From assembly GCA_020796225.1 (NCBI GenBank), contig CM036753.1, positions 2,480,001 through 2,544,000 of the forward strand: 64,000 nucleotides of DNA, read 5' to 3'. The notes beneath the pieces were generated by a model, which ran no database searches, had not been told where the DNA came from, and worked only from the letters and a program-made list of their open reading frames with translations. Positions 54,701-64,000 of this stretch are shown here, one piece after another. The stretch is from Arion vulgaris. Taxonomy: Eukaryota; Mollusca; Gastropoda; Stylommatophora; Arionidae. The translations under genes were made by a program, and so were the position numbers. How positions within the stretch are numbered: position 1 is the stretch's first letter; each line of letters starts with the position of its first letter.

Positions 54701-57617
54701 TGTGGATAGCAAGGGAAACAAAGAATAGTACCACTGCCACCTACAATACATGTCATAAGAGGCGACTGATGTAGGAACTAGGAAGCTACCCTAGTAAATA
54801 AAAGCGCCACAAAATCGGATATGCTGGCCTACTTGTAGACGCATAACTGGCACAACGCACAATCGCTCTTAGGCTCAGATCACATAGAAATCAAACAGAG
54901 TGGTTAACAAGTGGTTGATATGGAGCGTTTGAAGGAGAAGATTTTCATAATCATCGTCATTATTATTGTGTTATGCCTGCGTATGTTGATGAAAAGTTGA
55001 TTGAGATCGGTATTTTATTAATTGAGATCGGTAGTTCGAAACCTTTTTCAGCTGAAGCCCTCTTGAAGATGAATATTTAACCAGCGATCCACCTGACCCA
55101 TCAGCGTGCATACTCTTTGGCATCTGTTGGAGGATACTGAGCACCTATGGGTCTGCCCGAAGTGATGTGACGTCAGTTCAGTAACCAATAACCAATGAAA
55201 GTCACTTTAGTACAGTTGAGGACTATATTCATGTCTTCATTTTGAACACTTCTCTGTCAGTCACAACGTGATTTATGATATTGTGAGTGTGGTTAGATTC
55301 AGCCATGGATTTAAACAATTGATCGAAAAAAAGGGTCTATAGGTGAAGGATTTAATTCATTGCACCGCGTTTGCCCATAAATTTCCGCCCCTGTTGACAG
55401 AAATAACATGCCACCTGCCGAGAGTGTTGCACAAAGCACAAACTTCATATCTCAAGCAACAATCTTAGGGTCTCATGAAAAATTGCACATGTGACTTGGT
55501 CGGATTGAACTCACGACCTCCAGAATGACAGGCAAACGTCTTAATCACTTCACCATTGATACCATCTAACCAACTGATGGGATAGGAGGACAAGCAATCA
55601 CTATGGTTACTACATATTACAGTTCTGCAAGATCTTGTTTGCAGTGCTGTAATATTTGTTTTTGTAAGACAGGTTGCAATCAAAAGATATTCCAAAATGT
55701 CAGTCTATCATGGGGGTTGATGTCTTGCACATGGAAAGTGCCCTGGTAGCATCATATCCAGAGTAACAAACATAGACTATGACGTCAACAATAGAATATC
55801 CAAAGCAAGTGTTGCTTTTGGAAGACTGCGTGAGAGCGGGAAGGGATAACGTCGCCACCAAACTGAAAGTTTTCTAGGCCATAGTGTTCACCATCCTGTT
55901 GTAAGCTAGTGAGACATGAACAGCATATAGCAGACACACAAGAAAAGTCAACCATTTTCACACAAGTTGTCTCCACAATTTGCTCAAAGTCAAATGACAT
56001 TACAAAATGCCAGATTTTGCTATAAGATATACATGGATACATTATACAAGTATTGGGTAGAAGTGTGTAACGGATAGTACCTCACGGCGAGACACAGTCA
56101 TATCTCTTTGGGATGATCTGGAGGTTATTTGATTCTTCCACTTCTGCTTGAACAATAGAATGTACTGTGTAACAATAAAATGTACTGTGTAACAATAGAA
56201 TGCACTGAAGAACAATAGAATGCACTGAAGAACAATAGAATGCACTGAAGAACAATAGAATGTACTCAGTAACAATAGAATGCATACATTATTTCTCACT
56301 TGGATAACACACAGTTTATATGGCCATGCAACCAAAGCAATATCTAACGGCAGTCATGCACTCATAGAAAGGAAAGCAATATCTAAGCAGTCTGCACTCA
56401 TAAAGAAAGCAATATCAACGACAGTCATGCACTCAAAGAAAGGAAAGCAATATCTAAAAGCAGTCATGCACTCAAAGAATAGAAAGGAAAGCAATATCTA
56501 ACGGCAGTCATGCACTCATAGAAAGAAAAGCAATATCTAAAAGCAGTCATGCACTCAAAGAATAGAAAGGAAAGTAAAGAAACTTTATTCATACCATCAG
56601 TTATATTGGGGCATACCATGTTAGGCCCATATTTTTCATTGTCAATCAGTACATGATGGGTAATGTGATCAACATCTCACAGATACCCTTTACTTTCCAC
56701 CGCTCATCTTGTGCCCAGTTGAGCATTCGTCAAAGTGATAGCCGCTACGTTTGTGGTCAACATCTCACAGATACCCTTTACTTTCCAGTACTCATCTTGT
56801 GCCCAGTTGAGCATTCGTCAAAGTCATAGCCGCTACGTTGAAAAAAAAAATTACACTCGGACTGGGGAATTAATACTGGTGGCTAAGAAGTGAATGCATT
56901 AACCACTCTGCTGTTATGGCTTTCATGTACTCTTATATTACATGACATATTTCAGATAACTTTAGACATAATTGTGGGCATCTGTGTACCTTAAGCGGTA
57001 GTCAGCTCGATCAAAACCCAAGTGTACCTGGATCAAACTCAGCGTCGAGCAGTTTGGAAGCAAATTTGTCCATGTGCTTTTGCAAGCGGTAATGACCACT
57101 GTTCAGAAAGCAATGGCAAACTACTGAACGTATAAGTGGTGACTAGAAAATCAACGAATCATTTACTGTGCTTGATGGTGATGTCCTATGAAGGATATAC
57201 CATAATTTTCATTCATTAGACATAATTCAAATGAAAACTTGTTTCACATATCATTTATGAACTTGAGAAATCAACAAATAATCTAGCAATATTTTAATAA
57301 TTGTTGTTTGTTCTTATTTAGATATTTAGAAGCTCTGATTTCTTTCATTTTCTACATAGCTCAAGGTTCTCCTGAGATGCAGTTTCATGATCTACCTCAT
57401 GTGATAGTACAATCCAGATCTCCTGAGCCTCAGTCAATTCTGGTCATGCTCTTCATCATTCTGAGCCCTTGTCTGAAGGAGGAGGAGGATAGTGTAGAAG
57501 AGCTATGTCTCAATAAGTTTCTTCAGCTCCCAGAGGAGGAGATGATGGTAAAAGCTGCGGAGGCAATGGAGACTTCACAGACAGTGAAAATAATTTTAAT
57601 GTCTGGAGACAAGTTCA
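48574..57617 (+). CDS. Probable single-pass membrane protein gene, five exons visible, unidentified
   Basis: Proposed join 48574-48701, 49910-49959, 52002-52167, 54496-54599 and 57360 to about 57,547 or 57,617. Phases fit at every junction. The product has a Ser/Thr/Asn-rich outer stalk, one transmembrane helix (VFITIGLSVAVLVVLLTVLV), an Arg-rich inner flank (YRRRRR) and a cytoplasmic tail of unclear reading. An ectodomain, if present, is upstream or missing; ATG at 48,631 could be the start. Introns are filled with arrays, as in the myosin gene. I do not recognise the family. Frame in the last two exons is uncertain. Confidence 0.55.
48752..49838. repeat. 19-bp AT-rich minisatellite, about 55 copies
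   Basis: Unit TTGTCATGTTCTATATATA, with forms TTGTCAGGTACTATATATA, TTGCCAGGTAC and TTGTCAAGTTC. A block of about 280 bp (TTGTCAGGTACTATATATAT to TTGTCAAGTTC) appears twice, at about 48,940 and 49,220, showing block duplication. All plus frames stay open; not coding. Confidence 0.95.
49910..49959 (+). CDS. Membrane-protein gene, exon 2
   Basis: Acceptor CCCACATTTCAG, donor TTCAG|GTACAG. 50 bp coding HNITSTPAIEIAADSS plus phase-1 G. Incoming phase 2 matches exon 1 and outgoing phase 1 matches exon 3. NIT is a potential N-glycosylation site, consistent with an extracellular position. Confidence 0.55.
50046..50195. repeat. Direct duplication, about 73-bp unit, 2 copies
   Basis: AATATAGACATC(G/A)TCACC, TCAACATTGAGGAGCATTGA and AATCATGTCTG(A/G)G(G/A)AACTGG occur twice. 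Confidence 0.88.
50530..50945 (-). mobile_element. LINE C-terminal fragment
   Basis: Minus strand reads LEYAIVHHHLFRCQALDDIR, KTLLPPRSDKWNTLYKTKEQ, the 'HLF.CPAL...R' C-terminal signature of jockey/I-type LINEs. Confidence 0.6.
50946..51600 (+). mobile_element. LINE fragment, same family as 26,850-28,720
   Basis: Reads RLNIFHIRCLRKIMN-like text across a shift at about 51,110, then RWYNKIINSEVLQCANLPSI, LGMLSSRRLRWLAHVQRLDN, RYKDVCKASMNNFSIGPSKW, RDELKDKRVSVKTQ. The minus-strand 26,850-27,320 copy has the same text with few changes. A piece of the fingers region (51,000-51,060) is joined directly to this C-terminal part, so the middle has been deleted. Confidence 0.88.
51600..51790 (-). mobile_element. 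LINE fragment, family of 18,140
   Basis: GCCCCAACATATCTTCTCTT, ACAGTTGTTGCTAATGG, TGACCAGACACTTCTATGA follow the same order as 18,340-18,500. A short sister piece is at 50,918-50,960. Confidence 0.55.
52002..52167 (+). CDS. Membrane-protein gene, exon 3: transmembrane helix
   Basis: Acceptor AAAACAATTCCTAG, donor ATT|GTAAGT. Encodes TATASWVFITIGLSVAVLVV, LLTVLVCLYRRRRRCETVPQ, TSCKIKYEASTTGL. A hydrophobic run of about 24 residues followed by five Arg gives a clear type I orientation (positive side inside). Best-supported exon of this gene. Ends in phase 2. Confidence 0.7.
52225..53415. repeat. 33-bp purine-rich minisatellite, about 36 copies
   Basis: Unit GGAGAGGAGGGTGATTGTTC then TATGTTATGTGGA. 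A block of about 310 bp containing the short units (GTTATGAGGAGAGGAAGTGA) recurs near 52,760, 53,045 and 53,370. It starts about 57 bp after the donor of exon 3. Confidence 0.95.
53420..54296. repeat. 28-bp purine-rich minisatellite, about 31 copies
   Basis: Unit GAGGACAAACAGCACCCAGG then AGAGGTAC; left-hand units are diverged (AACAAGTAGCACACAGGAGA). It directly abuts the 33-bp array. Open minus-strand frames with C-rich period arise from it (28 x 3 = 84 bp period) and are not genes. Confidence 0.95.
54496..54599 (+). CDS. Membrane-protein gene, exon 4 (tentative start)
   Basis: Donor ATAG|GTATGT at 54,600. The open frame reads NPSLQFQDTIARYPGKGDPL, CVSSNLVPAIHEDI. For phase to match exon 3, the acceptor must be the weak ACTGAG at 54,490-54,495; the better acceptor TTTTCATCAG at 54,471-54,478 would need a 1-base difference or an unseen exon. 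Outgoing phase 1 fits exon 5. Confidence 0.45.
54685..54948 (+). repeat. SINE-like element, subfamily B
   Basis: CATAAGAGGCGACTGATGTA, GCTACCCTAGTAAATAAAAG, CTACTTGTAGACGCATAACT, GAGTGGTTAACAAGTGGTTG, ending GAAGGAGAAG. Best-preserved plus-strand copy. Confidence 0.85.
55015..55485. other. Intron sequence, short repeats only
   Basis: TTAATTGAGATCGGTA is duplicated at about 55,000-55,035. GGAGGATACTGAGCACCTAT at 55,125 echoes 9582. No exon recognised. Confidence 0.4.
55490..55570 (-). repeat. tRNA-like SINE head
   Basis: On the minus strand TGGTGAAGTGATTAAGACGT, then GGAGGTCGTGAGTTCAATCC are good A- and B-box matches with normal spacing, as in a tRNA-derived SINE or degenerate tRNA. Pairing of acceptor arms is not convincing, so it is not called as a tRNA gene. 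Confidence 0.55.
55700..56062 (+). mobile_element. LINE reverse-transcriptase fragment
   Basis: Plus-strand text: DVNNRISKASVAFGRLRE (across one shift), TKLKVF, then IVFTILL, ASET, TAYSRHTRKVNHFHTSCLHN; equivalent to the region after YLGS in RTE-like elements, including the (Y)ASETWT segment. Frameshifts and stops. Confidence 0.75.
56140..56285. repeat. 20-bp minisatellite, about 7 copies
   Basis: Unit AACAATAGAATGCACTGAAG with GTACTGTGT variants at both ends. Confidence 0.92.
56325..56580. repeat. 39-bp minisatellite, about 6 copies
   Basis: Unit AGGAAAGCAATATCTAACGG then CAGTCATGCACTCATAGAA, with insertions of AGAATAGAA and small deletions. Confidence 0.9.
56655..56842. repeat. Tandem duplication, about 94-bp unit, 2 copies
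   Basis: TCAACATCTCACAGATACCC, CTCATCTTGTGCCCAGTTGA and ATAGCCGCTACGTT occur twice with few differences. Confidence 0.9.
56858..56926 (-). repeat. tRNA-like SINE head
   Basis: Minus strand AGCAGAGTGGTTAATGCATT then CCAGTATTAATTCCCCAGTC, an A-box and a degenerate B-box, next to an A-run on the other side (56,841-56,849) that could be the end of an element. Confidence 0.45.
56927..57359. other. Intron sequence, nothing certain
   Basis: Some text (GAAAGCAATGGCAAACTACT) looks repeat-derived. Ends in a good acceptor, TTCATTTTCTACATAG. Confidence 0.4.
57360..57617 (+). CDS. Membrane-protein gene, exon 5 running into a satellite
   Basis: After TTCTACATAG the phase-matched frame reads QGSPEMQFHDLPHVIVQSRS, PEPQ, then SILVMLFIILSPCLKEEEDS and VEELCLNKFLQLPEEEMMVK. 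A neighbouring frame reads more like a polar tail in places (SGHALHHSEPLSEGGGG; GGNGDFTDSENNFNVW), so 1-base errors may be present. A possible donor ATG|GTAAAA follows 57,547. Without it the frame runs straight into the 29-bp satellite, which cannot be the true end. Confidence 0.4.
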
Positions 57618-60600
57618 AATATATCATCACATATTGTATCAAATCAAATATATCATCACATATTGTATCAAATCAAATATATCATCACATATTTATCAAA
57701 TCAAATATATCATCACATATGTATCAAATCAAATATATCATCACATATTGTATCAAATCAAATATATCATCACATATTGTATCAAATCAAATATATCATC
57801 ACATATTGTATCAAATCAAATATATCATCACATATTGTATCAAATCAAATATATCATCACATATTGTATCAAATCAAATATTTCATCACATATTGTATCA
57901 AATCAAATATATCATCACATATTGTATCAAATCAAATATATCATCACATATTGTATCAAATCAAATATTTCATCACATATTATCAAATCAAATATATCAT
58001 CACATATTGTATCAAATCAAATATATCATCACATATTGTATCAAATCAAATATATCATCACATATTGTATCAAATCAAATATATCATCACATATTGTATC
58101 AATCAAATATATATCACATATTGTATCAAGTCAAATATATCATCACATATTGTATCAAATCAAATATTTCATCACATATTGTATCAAATCAAATATATCA
58201 TCACATATTGTATCAAATCAAATATATCATCACATATTGTATCAAATCAAATATATCATCACATATTGTATCAAATCAAATATATCATCACATATTGTAT
58301 CAAATCAAATATATCATCACATATTGTATCAAGTCAAATATATCATCACATATTGTATCAAATCAAATATATCATCACATATTGTATCAAATCAAATATA
58401 TCATCACATATTGTATCAAATTAAATATATCATCACATATGTATCAAATCAAATATATCATCACATATTATCAAATCAAATATATCATCATATTGTATCA
58501 AATCAAATATATCATCACATATTGTATCAAGTCAAATATATCATCACATATTGTATCAAATCAAATATATCATCACATTTGTATCAAATCAAATATATCA
58601 TCACATTGTATCAAATCAAATATATCATCACATATTGTATCAAATCAAATATATCATCACATATTGTATCAAATCAAATATATCATCACATATTGTATCA
58701 AATCAAATATATCATCACATATTGTATCAAATCAAATATATCATCACATATTGTATCAAATCAAATATATCATCACATATTGTATCAAATCAAATATATC
58801 ATCACATATTGTATCAAATCAAATATATCATCACATATTGTATCAAATCAAATATATCATCACATATTGTATCAAATCAAATATATCATCACATATTGTA
58901 TCAAATCAAATATATCATCACATATTGTATCAAATCAAATATATCATCACATATTGTATCAAATCAAATATATCATCACATATTGTATCAAATCAAATAT
59001 TTCATCACATATTGTATCAAATCAAATATATCATCACATATTGTATCAAATCAAATATATCATCACATATTGTATCAAATCAAATATTTCATCACATATT
59101 GTATCAAATCAAATATATCATCACATATTGTATCAAATCAAATATATCATCACATATTGTATCAAATCAAATATATCATCACATATTGTATCAAATCAAA
59201 TATATCATCACATATTGTATCAAATCAAATATATCATCACATATTGTATCAAATCAAATATATCATCACATATTGTATCAAATCAAATATTTCATCACAT
59301 ATTGTATCAAATCAAATATATCATCACATATTGTATCAAATCAAATATATCATCACATATTGTATCAAATCAAATATATCATCACATATTGTATCAAATC
59401 AAATATATCATCACATATTGTATCAAATCAAATATATCATCACATATTGTATCAAGTCAAATATATCATCACATATTGTATCAAATCAAATATATCATCA
59501 CATATTGTATCAAATCAAATATATCATCACATATTGTATCAAATTAAATATATCATCACATATTGTATCAAATCAAATATATCATCACATATTGTATCAA
59601 ATCAAATATATCATCACATATTGTATCAAATTAAATATATCATCACATATTGTATCAAGTCAAATATATCATCACATATTGTATCAAATCAAATATATCA
59701 TCACATATTGTATCAAATCAAATATATCATCACATATTGTATCAAATCAAATATATCATCACATATTGTATCAAATCAAATATATCATCACATATTGTAT
59801 CAAATCAAATATATCATCACATATTGTATCAAATCAAATATATCATCACATATTGTATCAAATCAAATATATCATCACATATTGTATCAAATCAAATATA
59901 TCATCACATATTTTATCAAATCAAATATATCATCACATATTGTATCAAATCAAATATATCATCACATATTGTATCAAATCAAATATATCATCACATATTG
60001 TATCAAATCAAATATATCATCACATATTGTATCAAATCAAATATATCATCACATATTGTATCAAGTCAAATATATCATCATATTGTATCAAATCAAATAT
60101 ATCATCACATATTGTATCAAATCAAATATATCATCACATATTTTATCAAATCAAATATATCATCACATATTGTATCAAATCAAATATATCATCACATATT
60201 GTATCAAATCAAATATATCATCACATATTGTATCAAATCAAATATATCATCATATTGTATCAAATCAAATATATCATCACATATTGTATCAAATCAAATA
60301 TTTCATCACATATTGTATCAAATCAAATATATCATCACATATTGTATCAAATCAAATATATCATCACATATTGTATCAAATCAAATATTTCATCACATAT
60401 TGTATCAAATCAAATATATCATCACATATTGTATCAAATCAAATATATCATCACATATTGTATCAAATCAAATATATCATCACATATTGTATCAAATCAA
60501 ATATATCATCACATATTGTATCAAATCAAATATATAATCACATATTGTATCAAATCAAATATATCATCACATATTGTATCAAATCAAATATTTCATCACA

Positions 60601-63600
60601 TATTGTATCAAATCAAATATATCATCACATATTGTATCAAATCAAATATATCATCACATATTGTATCAAATCAAATATTTCATCACATATTGTATCAAAT
60701 CAAATATTTCATCACATATTGTATCAAATCAAATATATCATCACATATTGTATCAAATCAAATATATCATCACATATTGTATCAAATCAAATATATCATC
60801 ACATATTGTATCAAATCAAATATTTCATCACATATTGTATCAAATCAAATATATCATCACATATTGTATCAAATCAAATATATCATCACATATTGTATCA
60901 AATCAAATATATCATCACATATTGTATCAAATCAAATATATCATCACATATTGTATCAAGTCAAATATATCATCACATATTGTATCAAATCAAATATATC
61001 ATCACATATTGTATCAAATCAAATATATCATCACATATTGTATCAAATCAAATATATCATCACATATTGTATCAAATCAAATATATCATCACATATTGTA
61101 TCAAATCAAATATATCATACATATTGTATCAAATCAAATATATCATCACATATGTATCAAATCAAATATATCATCACATATTGTATCAAATCAAATATAT
61201 CATCACATATTGTATCAAATCAAATATATCATCACATATTGTATCAAATCAAATATATCATCACATATTGTATCAAATCAAATATATCATCACATATTGT
61301 ATCAAATCAAATATATCATCACATATTGTATCAAATCAAATATATCATCACATATTGTATCAAATCAAATATATCATCACATATTGTATCAAATCAAATA
61401 TATCATCACATATTGTATCAAATCAAATATATCATCACATATTGTATCAAGTCAATATATCATCACATATTGTATCAAATCAAATATATCATCACATATT
61501 GTATCAAATCAAATATATCATCACATATTGTATCAAATCAAATATATCATCACATATTGTATCAAATCAAATATATCATCACATATTGTATCAAATCAAA
61601 TATATCATCACATATTGTATCAAATCAAATATATCATCACATATTGTATCAAATCAAATATATCATCACATATTGTATCAAATCAAATATATCATCACAT
61701 ATTGTATCAAATCAAATATATCATCACATATTGTATCAAATCAAATATATCATCACATATTGTATCAAATCAAATATATCATCACATATTGTATCAAATC
61801 AAATATATCATCACATATTGTATCAAATCAAATATATCATCACATATTGTATCAAGTCAAATATATCATCACATGTTGTATCAAATCAAATATATCATCA
61901 CATATTGTATCAAATCAAATATATCATCACATATTGTATCAAATCAAATATATCATCACATATTGTATCAAATCAAATATATCATCACATATTGTATCAA
62001 ATCAAATATATCATCGCATATTGTATCAAATCAAATATATCATCACATATTGTATCAAATCAAATATATCATCACATATTGTATCAAATCAAATATTTCA
62101 TCACATATTGTATCAAATCAAATATATCATCACATATTGTATCAAATCAAATATATCATCACATATTGTATCAAATCAAATATTTCATCACATATTGTAT
62201 CAAATCAAATATATCATCACATATTGTATCAAATCAAATATATCATCACATATTGTATCAAATCAAATATATCATCACATATTGTATCAAATCAAATATA
62301 TCATCACATATTGATCAAATCAAATATATCATCACATATTATATCAATACAAATATATAAATCACATATTGTATCAAATCAAATATTTACTTCACAGCTA
62401 TTTATCCCAATACATATATCATCACATATTGTATCAAATCAAATATATCATCACATATTGTCCATCAAATCAAACTATTTCACTCACATATTGTATCAAA
62501 TCAAATATATCATCACTATATGTATCAAATCAATTACATCACATATTGATAAATCAAATATATCATCTGTACCTTGTATCAAATCATATATATCATCACA
62601 TATGCTATCAAATCAAATATTTTCACATATGTATTCAAATCAAAATATATCATCACATATTGTATCAAATCAAATATATCACACTATTGTATAAAATCAA
62701 ATATATACTGCATATGTATTCCAATAAGATATATCATCAATATTTATCAAATCAAATAATTCATACATATTGTTTCAAGTCAATATATCATCACTATGTA
62801 ATCAAATCAAATATTTCATCACATATTGTATCAAATCAAATATATCATCTTCATATTGTATCAAATCAAATATAATCATCACTATATTGATAATCAAATA
62901 ATCTATCACATATTGTATCAAATCAAATATATCATTACATATTGTATAAATCAAATATATATACATATTGTATCAAATCAAATATATCATCAAAATTGTA
63001 CAATCAAATATATCATCACATATTGTATCAAATCAAATATATCATCACATATTGTATCAAATCAAATATATCATCACATATTGTATCAAATCAAATATAT
63101 CATCACATATTGTATCAAATCAAATATATCATCACATATTGTATCAAATCAAATATATCATCACATATTGTATCAAATCAAATATATCATCACATATTGT
63201 ATCAAATCAAATATATCATCACATATTGTATCAAATCAAATATATCATCACATATTGTATCAAATCAAATATATCATCACATATTGTATCAAATCAAATA
63301 TTTCATCACATATTGTATCAAATCAAATATATCATCACATATTGTATCAAATCAAATATATCATCACATATTGTATCAAATCAAATATATCATCACATAT
63401 TGTATCAAATCAAATATATCATCACATATTGTATCAAATCAAATATATCATCACATATTGTATCAAATCAAATATATCATCACATATTGTATCAAATCAA
63501 ATATATCATCACATATTGTATCAAATCAAATATATCATCACATATTGTATCAAATCAAATATATCATCACATATTGTATCAAGTCAAATATATCATCACA

Positions 63601-64000
63601 TATTGTATCAAATCAAATATATCATCACATATTGTATCAAATCAAATATATCATCACATATTGTATCAAATCAAATATATCATCACATATTGTATCAAAT
63701 CAAATATATCATCACATATTGTATCAAATCAAATATATCATCACATATTGTATCAAATCAAATATATCATCACATATTGTATCAAATCAAATATATCATC
63801 ACATATTGTATCAAATCAAATATATCATCACATATTGTATCAAATCAAATATATCATCACATATTGTATCAAATCAAATATATCATCACATATTGTATCA
63901 AATCAAATATATCATCACATATTGTATCAAATCAAATATATCATCACATATTGTATCAAATCAAATATATCATCACATATTGTATCAAATCAAATATATC
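57618..64000. repeat. 29-bp satellite, about 220 copies, continues beyond the window
   Basis: Unit ATCAAATCAAATATATCATC then ACATATTGT. Variants: ATTTCATC for ATATCATC, CAAGTCAAAT for CAAATCAAAT, and units lacking one to four bases. No plus frame of the unit contains a stop, so frames of up to 1,668 codons arise; 29 is not a multiple of three, giving an 87-bp protein period. 62,335-63,005 is noisy. Not coding. Confidence 0.97.
62335..63005. other. Noisy block inside the 29-bp satellite
   Basis: Nearly every unit here has one or several small insertions, deletions or substitutions (TGTCCATCAAATCAAACTAT, CACAGCTATTTATCCCAA), whereas units on both sides are close to perfect. This is the error profile of an uncorrected single long read. 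Confidence 0.75.

Noticed and set aside
55490..55570. tRNA gene on the minus strand
   Set aside because: Internal promoter-like boxes are present, but I cannot pair an acceptor stem and the anticodon arm is poor. More likely the tRNA-derived head of a SINE. The same judgement applies to 10,785-10,872 and 56,858-56,926.
57308..62314. 1,668-codon open frame and its overlapping relatives
   Set aside because: They arise because the 29-bp satellite unit has no stop in any plus frame. The protein period is 29 residues from three units, and all three frames are open at once, which real coding sequence does not show.
57618..64000. CRISPR array
   Set aside because: Direct repeats of 29 bp with no spacers between them, in a eukaryotic genome, with no cas genes. 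It is a satellite. The same applies to the 28- and 33-bp arrays.

Overview
Eukaryotic, AT-rich, repeat-dominated DNA from an animal, most likely an invertebrate. The clearest gene has many short exons with GT/AG introns and encodes a class I myosin. The repeats are RTE-like and jockey/I-like LINE fragments, a dispersed SINE, a mariner element and hAT-type MITEs. A lophotrochozoan such as a mollusc is my guess from the repeat style; the sequence alone does not settle it.

Layout. (1) 1-23,112: eleven exons covering the C-terminal half of a MYO1D-type unconventional myosin on the + strand: end of the motor, two IQ motifs, basic TH1 tail, stop at 23,110-23,112. All splice phases agree. The gene starts before the window. 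Most introns carry a private minisatellite, often within 20-75 bp of a splice site, plus LINE/SINE debris. Intron 3 holds a decayed mariner element (7,652-8,990) inserted into a 46-bp minisatellite with a TA target duplication. (2) 23,113-40,100: mostly gene-poor DNA with LINE fragments (the largest at 26,850-28,720, minus strand), a SINE, small tandem arrays, and a stretch at 31,930-33,240 that looks like uncorrected read sequence. (3) 38,900-42,200: two short inverted-repeat elements with 8-bp target duplications (39,135-39,550 and 39,752-39,912), a possible last exon of an unknown membrane protein (40,148-40,280), and a GC-richer block with a 21-bp array. (4) 43,200-46,100: a LINE with reverse transcriptase and RNase H, broken by indels, next to an opposite-strand LINE fragment. 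(5) 48,574-57,617: a probable second + strand gene, five exons of a single-pass membrane protein (Ser/Thr/Asn-rich stalk, one transmembrane helix, Arg-rich stop-transfer), again with arrays filling the introns. (6) 57,618-64,000: a 29-bp satellite of about 220 copies that runs off the window and contains a noisy block at 62,335-63,005.

I found no new multi-gene system, CRISPR array or operon. The most useful observations are the two compensating indels in a conserved myosin exon (probably assembly errors), the crowding of minisatellites against splice sites, a LINE coding segment amplified into a minisatellite, the higher-order structure of the 29-bp satellite, and the uncharacterised membrane-protein gene. 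The very long open frames in the arrays are artefacts of repeat units that lack stop codons.
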